A stretch of DNA of 64,000 bases, taken from the NCBI RefSeq assembly GCF_900696085.1, contig NZ_CAADFC020000016.1, positions 186,001 through 250,000 of the forward strand. The letters are read 5' to 3'. This stretch comes from Bradyrhizobium ivorense (lineage in GTDB: Bacteria; Pseudomonadota; Alphaproteobacteria; Rhizobiales; Xanthobacteraceae). Every line of letters starts with the position of its first letter. The stretch's first letter is position 1. The notes beneath the pieces are model-generated. The model ran no database searches, was not told the DNA's origin, and saw only the letters and a list, made by a program, of their open reading frames with translations. Below are positions 15,957-24,582 of the stretch, piece after piece. The position numbers and the translations under genes were made by a program.

Positions 15957-18329
15957 ATGCAAGATCATACGTCGCCCCGCTCGCTCGAGAACTCCATCGC
16001 ACTGCAAAAACACGGTGTCGGCCAACCGGTCCGACGAAAGGAGGACGACATCCTGGTGCGCGGCAAGGGCCGCTACACCGACGACTTCTCGCTTCCCGGC
16101 CAGGCCTACTGCTGGATGGTCCGATCGTCCCATGCCCACGGCATCATCAAGGGCATCAACACGGCGGCCGCCCGCGCGATGCCGGGCGTGCTCGGGGTAT
16201 GGACCGGCGCCGACCTCGCGGCTGCCGGTTACAAGCCGCTGACCTGCGGGATCCCGTTCAAGAGCCGCGACGGCTCGCCGCTGCTACAGACCAACCGCCC
16301 GGTGCTGCCGACCGACAAGGTGCGCTTCGTCGGCGATCCCGTCGCCTTCGTGGTCGCGGAAACCGCGACGCAGGCGCGCGATGCGGCGGAGGCCGTCGAG
16401 CTGGACATCGAACCGCTGCCGGCGGTGACCGATGCCGCCGAGGCGGCAAAGCCCGGCGCGCCGCAGCTCTATGACAACATCCCGAACAACGTCGCGCTCG
16501 ACTACCATTATGGCGATGCCGAGAAGATCGACGCGGCGTTCGCCAGTGCCGCGCACGTCACAAAGCTCGACATCGTCAACACCCGCGTCGCCGTGGTCTC
16601 GATGGAGCCGCGCGTCGCGCTTGCCGCCTACGACGGCAAGACCGAGCGCTATACGCTGCAGGTGCCGACCCAGGGCGTGTCCGGCAACAAGGCGATTCTG
16701 GCGCGCATCCTCAACGTGGCGCCGGATAAGGTGCGTATCCTCACCGCCAATGTCGGCGGCTCGTTCGGCATGAAGAACCTCAACTATCCCGAATACACCT
16801 GCATCGCGCATGCGGCGAAGGCGCTGGGCCGGCCGGTGAAGTGGCTGGACGAGCGCTCGACCAGCTTCCTCTCCGACAGCCACGGCCGCGCGCAGCTGAT
16901 CCACGCCGAGCTGGCGCTCGATGCCGACGGCAAGTTCCTGGCGGTGCGGCTGTCCGGCTACGGCAATCTCGGCGCCTACATCACCGGCGTCGCGCCGGGG
17001 CCGCTGTCGGTCAACACCGGCAAGAACCTGGCCAGCGTCTACCGCACGCCGCTGCTCGGCGTCGACATCAAGACGGTCGTGACCAACACCACGCTGATGG
17101 GCGCCTATCGCGGCGCCGGCCGGCCCGAAGCGAACTACTACATGGAGCGGCTGATCGACGCCGCCGCCGACGAGATGGGCATCAACCGCCTCACCTTGCG
17201 CAAGCGCAATTTCATCAAGCCGCAGCAGCTGCCGTTCCCGGCCGCGTCAGGCGTGACCTATGACAGCGGCGATTTCGGCGGCGTGTTCCAGAAGGCGCTG
17301 GAGATCGCCGACTATGAGAATTTTGCCAGGCGCAAGAAGGAGAGCAGGAAGAACGGCAGGCTGCGCGGCATCGCCGTCGGCTCCTATCTCGAGGTGACCG
17401 CGCCGCCGAGCGGCGAGCTCGGCAAGATCAGCTTCGAGCCTGATGGTTCGGTGAAGCTCACCACCGGCACGCTGGATTACGGCCAGGGCCACGCCACGCC
17501 GTTCGCGCAGGTGCTGGCGGATCAGCTCGGCGTCCCCTTCGAGAAGATCACGCTGGAGCAGAACGACAGCGACCTCGTCCGCTTCGGCAACGGCACCGGC
17601 GGCTCGCGCTCGATCACCGCGACAGGGCAAGCGATCGTGGAAGCCTCCGCGCTGGTGGTCGAGAAGGGCAAGCAGGCCGCGGCGCACGTACTGGAAGCGT
17701 CCGAGGCCGACATCGAGTTCGGCGGCGGCCGCTTCACCATCGCCGGCACCGACCGCTCGATCGGCATCATGGAGCTCGCCGAGCGGATGCGCGAAGGCAA
17801 GCTGCCCGAGGGCACACCGGATACGCTCGACGTCGACCACGCCACCAAGGAGACTGCGTCGACCTTCCCGAACGGCTGTCACGTCGCCGAGGTCGAGATC
17901 GACCCTGATACGGGCGTGATCAGGATCGTGCGCTACGCCGCGGTCAACGACTTCGGCACCGTGGTCAACCCGATGATCGTCGCCGGCCAGCTGCACGGCG
18001 GCGTCGCGCAGGGCATCGGCCAGGCGCTGATGGAGGAAGTGAACTACGACGGCTCAGGCCAGCCGATCACCGGCTCGTTCATGGACTACGCGCTGCCGCG
18101 CGCCGGCGACGTGCCGTCGATGCAGATCGGCGACCACCCTTCGCCCGCCAAGTCGAACCCGCTGGGGACCAAAGGCTGCGGCGAAGCCGGCTGCGCCGGC
18201 AGCCTGGTCTGCATCGTCAATGCGGTGGTCGACGCGCTGTCGGAGTACGGCATCAAGCACATCAACATGCCGCTGACGCCGGAAAAGGTCTGGCGCGCGA
18301 TCCAGAATGCGAAAAAGACGGCGGCGTAA
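15957..18329 (+). CDS. Xanthine dehydrogenase-family molybdopterin-binding subunit (CoxL-like, form II)
   Basis: A 790-residue large subunit. The N-terminal a/b hammerhead starts near RRKEDDILVRGKGRYTDD. The active-site loop is AYRGAGRPEA, the form II signature, not the AYxCSFR of true aerobic CO dehydrogenase. The molybdenum-side Glu is E743 in KGCGEAGCAG, and NVGGSFGMK is present. Such enzymes hydroxylate aldehydes, purines or aromatic heterocycles. No FAD (CoxM) or 2Fe-2S (CoxS) subunit is adjacent, so partners must be encoded elsewhere. ATG 15957 was chosen because the 52 residues upstream are not family-like. Confidence 0.88.
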   Translation: MQDHTSPRSLENSIALQKHGVGQPVRRKEDDILVRGKGRYTDDFSLPGQAYCWMVRSSHAHGIIKGINTAAARAMPGVLGVWTGADLAAAGYKPLTCGIPFKSRDGSPLLQTNRPVLPTDKVRFVGDPVAFVVAETATQARDAAEAVELDIEPLPAVTDAAEAAKPGAPQLYDNIPNNVALDYHYGDAEKIDAAFASAAHVTKLDIVNTRVAVVSMEPRVALAAYDGKTERYTLQVPTQGVSGNKAILARILNVAPDKVRILTANVGGSFGMKNLNYPEYTCIAHAAKALGRPVKWLDERSTSFLSDSHGRAQLIHAELALDADGKFLAVRLSGYGNLGAYITGVAPGPLSVNTGKNLASVYRTPLLGVDIKTVVTNTTLMGAYRGAGRPEANYYMERLIDAAADEMGINRLTLRKRNFIKPQQLPFPAASGVTYDSGDFGGVFQKALEIADYENFARRKKESRKNGRLRGIAVGSYLEVTAPPSGELGKISFEPDGSVKLTTGTLDYGQGHATPFAQVLADQLGVPFEKITLEQNDSDLVRFGNGTGGSRSITATGQAIVEASALVVEKGKQAAAHVLEASEADIEFGGGRFTIAGTDRSIGIMELAERMREGKLPEGTPDTLDVDHATKETASTFPNGCHVAEVEIDPDTGVIRIVRYAAVNDFGTVVNPMIVAGQLHGGVAQGIGQALMEEVNYDGSGQPITGSFMDYALPRAGDVPSMQIGDHPSPAKSNPLGTKGCGEAGCAGSLVCIVNAVVDALSEYGIKHINMPLTPEKVWRAIQNAKKTAA

Positions 18330-18355
18330 GGGCGCCCTGCCTGCCGCCAACACCA

Positions 18356-18460
18356 CTGTCATCACCCGCGAAAGCGGGTGATCCAGTATTCCAGAGACAG
18401 CTGAGCTTGAGCCGAGAGGCCGCGGCGTACTGGATACCCCGCCTACGCGGGGTATGACAG
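18356..18460. repeat. Dispersed inverted repeat, family R7 (CTGTCATCACCCGC)
   Basis: CTGTCATCACCCGC/GAAAGCGGGTGATCCAGTA at the left faces TACTGGATACCCCGC and GCGGGGTATGACAG at the right. A sister copy lies at 23378. Confidence 0.85.
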
Positions 18461-18497
18461 TTGTGAATGGCGCGAGACCTCGCCCCACCCAATGCGG

Positions 18498-18585
18498 GTC
18501 ATGCGCGGGCTTGACCCGCGCATCCATCAATCTACGAAAGACTCTTACGAAGCGGATGGATTGCCGGGTCAAGCCCGGCAATGAC
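18498..18585. repeat. Dispersed inverted repeat, family R7-like (GCGGGCTTGACCCGC)
   Basis: GTCATGCGCGGGCTTGACCC and GCCGGGTCAAGCCCGGCAATGAC form facing arms (the second arm is given in two overlapping parts: GGGTCAAGCCC and GGCAATGAC). A partial copy is at 28297. Confidence 0.75.
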
Positions 18586-18621
18586 AAGATTGAGCTACGC
18601 CGCAGCGCAGGTCCCTCCGCT

Positions 18622-18769
18622 CCCTCGCCCCGCTCTTGCGGGGAGAGGGTTGGGGTGAGGGGCTTCTCTCCGGCCAGCACTGTCGTTGCTATTGACATTG
18701 TGCCTTGCCCCTCACCCGGATCGCATCTGCGATGCGATCCGACCTCTCCCCGTCAAGAACGGGGAGAGG
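18622..18769. repeat. Dispersed inverted repeat, family R6
   Basis: CCCTCGCCCCGCTCTTGCGG through CGGGGAGAGG, with the middle GGTGAGGGGC and CCCTCACCCG blocks and a GCATCTGCGATGC palindrome, as in the copy at 14557. Confidence 0.85.
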
Positions 18770-18777
18770 TAAAGGGA

Positions 18778-19572
18778 CTACGCTGCCGCCTGCTCGCGCG
18801 GCTGTGTGATTGCGATGTGCCAGCAATGCGCCAGCGGGGTGGTGCCGTTGGCGACGACCAGCGCGTCGAGCTCGACGAAGCGGTGGCCCTTCTTGTCGTA
18901 GTTGGCGGTGACTTTTGCTCGCGCGGTGAGCTCGTCGCCGATCCTGGCGGCCGACAGCAGTTGCATCCGTGTGCCGACGTGAATCCAGGGGCCGAGGATG
19001 GCGTTGTCGACCAAGACCTTGTTCATCACCCGCGGCAAGAGACCGGGATGGCCGAGGCCTTCGCGGAGGTAGATCGGGTCGGTTTCCCTGATGTCGGCGA
19101 GATACTCCTTGGCGGCATCGCCGGACCAGTCGCGGGGGATGGTGCCGAGCCATTTGTCCTGCTCGTAGGACGACGCGCTCACCGGCTTGCGCTCGGCGAC
19201 CGCCGCGACCTGCTGATAGTCGCCGATCGCAAACTTCGGCGCCTCGGCCGGCAGCGAGGCGGTGCCGGTGGCGCAGAGTTCGCCGCGGCTGTGCAGCTCG
19301 ATCGTCATGCCGTTGCCGGTCTCCCGTCCGGCCAGCTCCGCGATCTCGCCATCATAGACCGGCTTGACGAAGCGCGCCTCGATCAGGCCGCGCTCCAGGA
19401 AATCGCGGCCCCATGTCTCGACCGGCAGGTGCATCATGTAGGCCATGACGTCGACGCCGGGCACCAAGCCACCGGAAAAGCCGAATTTCCGCGCCACCGT
19501 GTCGTCGTGAATCTTGTTCTCGGACAGTTTTGAGGTGTTGTACGCCGAGACGCGGTAGGTCTGCGAAGGCAT
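18778..19572 (-). CDS. Double-hotdog (MaoC-like) protein
   Basis: A 264-residue protein with two hotdog-like halves. The first resembles MaoC dehydratases (HDDTVARKFGFSGGLVPG, then EARFVKPVYDGE near residue 85). The second, near 190-255, has the strand pattern GDELTARAKVTANYDKKGHRFVELD. The D-x4-H motif of active hydratase 2 is not evident, so a binding or thioesterase role is also possible. ATG 19572 was chosen over an upstream frame lacking homology. It is divergent from the DUF188 gene. Confidence 0.65.
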   Translation of the reverse strand: MPSQTYRVSAYNTSKLSENKIHDDTVARKFGFSGGLVPGVDVMAYMMHLPVETWGRDFLERGLIEARFVKPVYDGEIAELAGRETGNGMTIELHSRGELCATGTASLPAEAPKFAIGDYQQVAAVAERKPVSASSYEQDKWLGTIPRDWSGDAAKEYLADIRETDPIYLREGLGHPGLLPRVMNKVLVDNAILGPWIHVGTRMQLLSAARIGDELTARAKVTANYDKKGHRFVELDALVVANGTTPLAHCWHIAITQPREQAAA

Positions 19573-19705
19573 GCGGTTTCCCCTTATTTTGGTGGTTTTT
19601 CTGATGCAATCGTAGTCGAACCGAACACTGTGGCAAGCCTCTCGTTTTGCTCGCAATTTTCCGCACGATGGAGTACACGGGGCGCGCCTGCCAACCGTTG
19701 AATCG

Positions 19706-20200
19706 ATGATCGAAAGCACAGCCCCCACCCGCATCTATGTCGATGCCGACGCCTGCCCGGTGAAGGACGAGATCTATCGCGTCGCGATCCGGCTCGGCGT
19801 TCCCGTCAGCGTGGTCGCGGGCAATTTCATCCGCGTGCCGCAGGATCCGCTGATCGAGCGCATCGCGGCAGGCGCCGCGATGGATGCCGCCGACGACTGG
19901 ATCGCGGAACGCGCCCATGCCGGCGACGTCGTGATCACCGCTGATATCCCGCTGGCGAGCCGCTGCGTGAAGGCCGGCGCCGAGGTGATTGCGCCGAATG
20001 GCAAGCCGTTCACCGAGCAGTCGATCGGCATGACGCTGGCGGTGCGCAACCTGATGACCGATTTGCGATCGTCGGGCGAAGTTACGGGCGGACCGAAATC
20101 GTTCTCGCCGCGCGACCGCTCGACCTTCATCTCGACGCTCGACCAGACCATCCGCCGCATCCAGCGCCGCCGCGCCGAGCAGGCGGCGAACCAGGGTTAG
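19706..20200 (+). CDS. YaiI/YqxD-family (DUF188, UPF0178) protein
   Basis: A 164-residue PIN-like protein with the family motif YVDADACPVKDEIYRVA at the N-terminus, ADDWIAERAHAGDVVITADIPLA near residue 65 (quoted core: GDVVITADIPLA), and IAPNGKPFT. The conserved aspartates suggest a metal-dependent nuclease fold, but no activity is established. It ends 4 nt before an ABC-F gene, so the two are probably co-transcribed. Confidence 0.88.
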   Translation: MIESTAPTRIYVDADACPVKDEIYRVAIRLGVPVSVVAGNFIRVPQDPLIERIAAGAAMDAADDWIAERAHAGDVVITADIPLASRCVKAGAEVIAPNGKPFTEQSIGMTLAVRNLMTDLRSSGEVTGGPKSFSPRDRSTFISTLDQTIRRIQRRRAEQAANQG

Positions 20201-20204
20201 CGCG

Positions 20205-22019
20205 ATGGCTCCGCCTCTCATCCAGCTCAAGGACATCAGCCTGACCTTTGGCGGCACGCCGCTGCTCACGGGCGTCGAGCTGTCGGTCTCCGCGGGCGAG
20301 CGCGTCTGCCTGATCGGCCGCAACGGGTCCGGCAAATCGACGTTGCTGCGGATTGCTGCCGGGCTCGTCGAGCCTGACGCCGGCAGCCGCTTCGTGCAGC
20401 CGGGCGCCACCATCCGCTACCTGCCGCAGGAGCCGGATTTCGGTGACCACAAGACGACGCTGTCCTATGTAGAAGCCGGCCTCGGCCCCGGCGACGACCA
20501 CTACCAGGCGCGCTATCTGCTCGAGCAGCTCGGCCTCACCGGCGAGGAAGACCCCGCGCACGTCTCCGGCGGCGAGGCGCGGCGCGCGGCGCTCGCTCGC
20601 GTGCTGGCGCCCTCGCCCGACATCCTGCTGCTGGACGAGCCGACCAACCATCTCGATCTGCCGACCATCGAATGGCTGGAGGCCGAGCTGGAGAGCCGCC
20701 GCTGCGCGCTGGTGCTGATCAGCCACGACCGCCGCTTCCTCACCAACCTGTCGCGCAGCACGGCCTGGCTCGACCGCGGCCAGATCAGGCAGATCGACCG
20801 CGGCTTTGGCGCCTTCGAGGCCTGGCGCGACGAGGTCTTGGACGAGGAAGAGCGCGAGCAGCACAAGCTCGACCGCAAGATCGTCAACGAGGAGCATTGG
20901 CTGCGCCACGGCGTCTCCGGCCGCCGCAAGCGCAACGTCAAGCGGCTCGGCAACCTGTTTGCGCTGCGCGACCAGCGCCGCAACTATCGCGGCGCCACCG
21001 GCAACGCCACCCTCACCGCTTCGGAGGCCGACAAGTCCGGACGCCTCGTGATCGAGGCGAAGAACATCAGCAAGGCGTTCGGCGACCGCGTGATCGTCGA
21101 CGGCTTTTCCACCCGAATCCAGCGCGGGGACCGGCTCGGCATCGTCGGCCCGAACGGCGCCGGCAAGACCACGCTGGTGCATCTTCTGATCGGCAACGAT
21201 CCGCCCGATAGCGGCTCGGTGCGGCTCGGCGCGAATATCGAGATGGCGACGCTGGACCAGCATCGCGAAAGCCTCGATCCGAAGCTGACGCTGGCGGAGG
21301 CTTTGACCGGCGGCCGCGGCGATCACGTGATGGTCGGCGACAAGCCGAAGCATGTGATCGGCTACATGAAGGATTTTCTGTTCGCGCAGGAGCAGCGCGG
21401 CACGCCGCTGGAGGCGCTGTCCGGCGGCGAGCGCGGCCGGCTGATGCTGGCACGCGCGCTGGCAAAACCGTCGAACCTGCTGGTGCTGGACGAACCAACC
21501 AACGACCTTGATCTCGAAACCCTCGACGTGCTCGAGGAAATGCTCGGCGACTACGAGGGCACGGTGATCCTGATCAGCCATGACCGCGATTTTCTCGATC
21601 GTGTCGTGACCTCGGTGGTGGTGCCCGAAGGTCAGGGCCGCTGGATCGAATATGCCGGCGGCTATTCGGACATGCTGGCGCAGCGCGGCACTGACGTGAA
21701 GCGCGAGACGGTGAAGGCGCAGGCCACCGTCGAAGAGAAGAAAGAAGCGAAAGTCGCGGCGCCCGAAGCGGCACCCAGACGCCGGCTGAGCTTCAACGAG
21801 AAGCACGCGCTGGAAACGCTGCCGAAGACGATCGACAAGCTGCACGCCGAGATCGCAAAGCAGCAGAAGCTGCTCGACGACCCGAACCTTTACAGCAAGG
21901 ATCGCAAGACATTCGACGCCGCATCGGCAGCGATCGCCAAGGCGCAGGAAGAATTGACCGCCGCGGAAGATCGCTGGCTCGAGTTAGAGGTGCTGCGCGA
22001 GGAGATCGAACAGGCCTAG
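20205..22019 (+). CDS. ABC-F family ATPase, Uup-like
   Basis: A 604-residue soluble protein with two ABC ATPase domains and no membrane segment. Domain 1 has GRNGSGKST near residue 38, signature VSGGEARRA and LLLDEPTNHLDLP. Domain 2 has GPNGAGKTT near 311, LSGGERGRL and LVLDEPTNDLDLE. A charged linker lies between them, and a C-terminal coiled coil (about 535-600) is the mark of Uup. Uup-type proteins act on ribosomes or DNA structures. It is tightly linked to the DUF188 gene. Confidence 0.9.
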   Translation: MAPPLIQLKDISLTFGGTPLLTGVELSVSAGERVCLIGRNGSGKSTLLRIAAGLVEPDAGSRFVQPGATIRYLPQEPDFGDHKTTLSYVEAGLGPGDDHYQARYLLEQLGLTGEEDPAHVSGGEARRAALARVLAPSPDILLLDEPTNHLDLPTIEWLEAELESRRCALVLISHDRRFLTNLSRSTAWLDRGQIRQIDRGFGAFEAWRDEVLDEEEREQHKLDRKIVNEEHWLRHGVSGRRKRNVKRLGNLFALRDQRRNYRGATGNATLTASEADKSGRLVIEAKNISKAFGDRVIVDGFSTRIQRGDRLGIVGPNGAGKTTLVHLLIGNDPPDSGSVRLGANIEMATLDQHRESLDPKLTLAEALTGGRGDHVMVGDKPKHVIGYMKDFLFAQEQRGTPLEALSGGERGRLMLARALAKPSNLLVLDEPTNDLDLETLDVLEEMLGDYEGTVILISHDRDFLDRVVTSVVVPEGQGRWIEYAGGYSDMLAQRGTDVKRETVKAQATVEEKKEAKVAAPEAAPRRRLSFNEKHALETLPKTIDKLHAEIAKQQKLLDDPNLYSKDRKTFDAASAAIAKAQEELTAAEDRWLELEVLREEIEQA

Positions 22020-22029
22020 CTATTTCCAC

Positions 22030-22115
22030 CGTCATTGCGAGGAGCGATAGCGACGAAGCAATCCATCGACCCGTTATGCCGAGCCATGGATTGCTTCGCT
22101 CCGCTCGCAATGACG
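22030..22115. repeat. Dispersed inverted repeat, family R1
   Basis: CGTCATTGCGAGGAGCGATA and CCGCTCGCAATGACG face each other around GACCCGTTATGC. It begins 11 nt after the ABC-F stop codon and ends 24 nt before the next ATG. Confidence 0.9.
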
Positions 22116-22138
22116 AAAAACAAACTGGAGACGCCCCG

Positions 22139-23218
22139 ATGACCACGCCCCTCGCCGCCAAGATCGCCAAGGAGTACGGCACGCCCTGCGCCGTGATCGA
22201 CATGGACAAGGTCGAGCGCAACATCGCGCGCATCCAGGCCGCCTGCGATGCCGCCGGGATCGCCAACCGTCCGCACATCAAGACCCACAAGAACCCGACC
22301 CTGGCGCAGCTGCAGATCAAGGCAGGCGCAAAGGGCATCACCTGCCAGAAGCTCGGCGAGGCCGAGATCATGGCCGATGCCGGGATCGACAACATTCTGA
22401 TCTCCTACAATCTGCTCGGCGACGAGAAGATGGCGCGGCTCGGCGCGCTGCAGGGCAAGGCGAATGTCACCGTCGCGGCCGACAACTCGGTCGTGGTCGG
22501 CGACCTGCCGAAGGCCGCCGCCGCATCGGGTCGTCCGCTCTCGGTGGTGGTCGAATGCGACACCGGGCGCAAGCGCGCCGGCGTCGAGACGCCGGCCGAG
22601 GCAATCGCGCTGGCGCGCGAGATCGCGGGCTCAAAAGGCCTGAGCTTCGCGGGCTTCATGCTGTATCCGACCGAGACCGGCTGGGTCGATGCGCAAAAGT
22701 TCTACGACGAGGCGCTGGCCGGCGTCCGCGCGCACGGCCTCGATGCCAGCATCGTCTCGACCGGCGGCACGCCGAACCTGAAGAACCTCGGCAAGCTGAA
22801 GGGCGGCACCGAGCACCGCTTCGGCACCTACATCTACAACGACCGCATGCAGGTCGCGGCCGGCGTCGCCACCTGGGACGACTGCGCGCTGCATATCTAT
22901 TCCACCGTCGTCAGCCGCGCCGGCCCCGAACGCGGCATCCTCGATGCCGGCTCCAAGACGCTGACCACGGATACCGGCGGGCTCGAAGGCCACGGCCTGA
23001 TTCTCGAACATCCCGAGGCCAAGATCGCCCGCTTTGCCGAGGAGCACGGCTTTCTCGATCTCTCCCGCAGCAACACCCGCCCCAACGTCGGTGATGTCGT
23101 GCGCATCGTGCCCAACCACGTCTGCGTCGTCGTCAACATGATGGACGAGGTCGTGATGGTGCGCGGCGAGGAGATCATCGGCACGCTGCCGATCGCGGCA
23201 CGCGGAAAGCTGCGGTAG
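22139..23218 (+). CDS. D-threonine-aldolase-family PLP enzyme (D-TA / D-serine dehydratase type)
   Basis: A 359-residue fold-type III PLP enzyme. An N-terminal alanine-racemase barrel holds the PLP lysine in RPHIKTHK (K48). The C-terminal domain ends in VPNHVCVVVN, whose His-x-Cys pair binds the metal in the eukaryotic-type D-serine dehydratase and D-threonine aldolase family. It likely cleaves or dehydrates a beta-hydroxy D-amino acid. GGAG at 8 nt supports the ATG; upstream frames lie in an R1 repeat. No linked genes point to a specific substrate. Confidence 0.88.
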   Translation: MTTPLAAKIAKEYGTPCAVIDMDKVERNIARIQAACDAAGIANRPHIKTHKNPTLAQLQIKAGAKGITCQKLGEAEIMADAGIDNILISYNLLGDEKMARLGALQGKANVTVAADNSVVVGDLPKAAAASGRPLSVVVECDTGRKRAGVETPAEAIALAREIAGSKGLSFAGFMLYPTETGWVDAQKFYDEALAGVRAHGLDASIVSTGGTPNLKNLGKLKGGTEHRFGTYIYNDRMQVAAGVATWDDCALHIYSTVVSRAGPERGILDAGSKTLTTDTGGLEGHGLILEHPEAKIARFAEEHGFLDLSRSNTRPNVGDVVRIVPNHVCVVVNMMDEVVMVRGEEIIGTLPIAARGKLR

Positions 23219-23233
23219 CCGCACACGCCCGCG

Positions 23234-23322
23234 CATCCTTCGAGGCTCGCCCAGCAGCGCAAATTGCGCTGCAAGGCTCGCACCTCCAGCGACAAAGGCG
23301 AAGCCTTTGCGCGGGGATGACG
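23234..23322. repeat. Dispersed repeat, family R2
   Basis: CATCCTTCGAGGCTCGCCCA, then GCAAATTGCGCTGC, CAAGGCTCGCACCTC, and ending GCGCGGGGATGACG; shorter than the copies at 1791 and 36503. Confidence 0.75.
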
Positions 23323-23377
23323 CTCTCTCGAAGCCGCCGTCACCCTGAGAGGGTGTGAAGCTTTGTCCTCACCACCG

Positions 23378-23483
23378 CTGTCATCGCCCGGCTCGACCGG
23401 GCGATCCAGTACGCCGCGGCCCCTCGCTTCTATCACCGGCGTCTCTGGAATACTGGATCACCCGGTCAAGCCGGGTGATGACA
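23378..23483. repeat. Dispersed inverted repeat, family R7
   Basis: CTGTCATCGCCCGGCTCGAC and GGTCAAGCCGGGTGATGACA are facing arms, with inner GATCCAGTA/TACTGGATC also pairing. Confidence 0.85.
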
Positions 23484-23587
23484 CCGAGCAAGCTGAGCAA
23501 ACCAACACCGTCACCCTGAGGTGCCGGAGCGCAGCGGAGGCCTCGAAGGGCGGCGGCGGATGCAGATCGCGCTGCCCACAAACCTCG

Positions 23588-24490
23588 CTACCCCCGGAGC
23601 AGCGCCTGCAACTCCCGCTCCAGCGCTGTGCGAAACACCTCGATCGGCCGCGCCAGGCGGCCGGCCGGCGGGCGATGCACGATCCAGGCGCGAACCGCGG
23701 GATTGAAATCGGCGATCTTCACGATCTTGAGCTTGCTGCGCAGCGCGCTGCGCTTCAGTGCCACCGGCGTAACGAGGCCGACGCCGAGCCCGCGCGCCAC
23801 CAGCGACAGCCTCAGCTCGCTGTCGAGCGCCTCGACCGCGACGTTGAACGGCAGATGCGCCGCATCGAAGTGGCGCTTCAGCACCTGGCGAAAGCCGCAA
23901 CCGTCCTGGTTGATCACCCAGCCGATCCGCGACAGCCATTCGAGATCGACCGACTTCGGCGTCTTCATGTCGCGCGCGACCACGAACACCACCGGCTGCG
24001 CGCCGAGATCGTCAGCGACGAGATCGGCCGGCGGCGCCACGCCGTCGGGCAGGCAGATCGCGGCCGCATCGAGCTCGTTGCGGCTGACGCGCTCTGCATG
24101 ATGCGGCGACCAGCCGGAGACGACGCGCACCGCGAGCGCGGGAAATTCGCCGCGCACGGCGTCGAGCGGCCCGGTCAGCCCCGCCTCCGACAAAAACGGC
24201 GTCAGGCCGAGCCTGAACTCGCCGCGCACCACGCCGTCGTTCGCCACCCCGGTCTTGAGGTCGTCGAGCATGCGCAGCACGCGGCGGCCCTGCTCATAGG
24301 CCTCGACACCGGCCGCCGTCGGCTTCAGCGGTTTTGACAGCCGGTCGAGCAGCTGCGCGCCCAGCATCTCCTCGAGGTTCTGGATCCGACGCGTCACCCC
24401 GGGCTGCGTCAGGTTGAGCCGCGCCGAGGCCGCGACGATCGATCCGGTCTCGACCACCGCGACGAACGCGACCAGGTCATGGGTGTTCAT
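23588..24490 (-). CDS. LysR-family transcriptional regulator
   Basis: A 300-residue LTTR. N-terminal HTH: DLVAFVAVVETGSIVAASARLNLTQPGVTRRIQ (key motif SIVAASARLNLTQPGVT, residues about 17-33). The effector domain covers about 90-290 with two Rossmann-like lobes. It is divergent from an MFS gene across 92 bp of AT-rich DNA, so it most likely controls that transporter. The effector is unknown. Confidence 0.92.
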   Translation of the reverse strand: MNTHDLVAFVAVVETGSIVAASARLNLTQPGVTRRIQNLEEMLGAQLLDRLSKPLKPTAAGVEAYEQGRRVLRMLDDLKTGVANDGVVRGEFRLGLTPFLSEAGLTGPLDAVRGEFPALAVRVVSGWSPHHAERVSRNELDAAAICLPDGVAPPADLVADDLGAQPVVFVVARDMKTPKSVDLEWLSRIGWVINQDGCGFRQVLKRHFDAAHLPFNVAVEALDSELRLSLVARGLGVGLVTPVALKRSALRSKLKIVKIADFNPAVRAWIVHRPPAGRLARPIEVFRTALERELQALLRG

Positions 24491-24582
24491 AACAATCTCG
24501 CATATTCTTTATTGGCTTATTTGAATTGTAGCATATTAGCCCGATCCCCTAAAGGGGCCTCGCAATCACCTCGCGAGGTTCC

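Larger units (their letters stand above)
18330..18777. other. Repeat-only intergenic region of about 450 bp
   Basis: Three inverted repeats stand side by side (18356, 18498, 18622) and take up nearly all the space between two convergent genes. No gene or promoter was seen. Confidence 0.7.
23219..23587. other. Repeat-rich intergenic region of about 370 bp
   Basis: Holds an R2 copy, an R7 copy and an R2-like fragment (CACCCTGAGGTGCCGGAGCG near 23513) between two convergent genes. No coding frame is supported. Confidence 0.65.

Noticed and set aside
18356..18769. Cluster of repeats as a possible CRISPR array
   Set aside because: The units are different palindromic families of 90-150 bp, not identical short direct repeats with unique spacers, and there are no cas genes.
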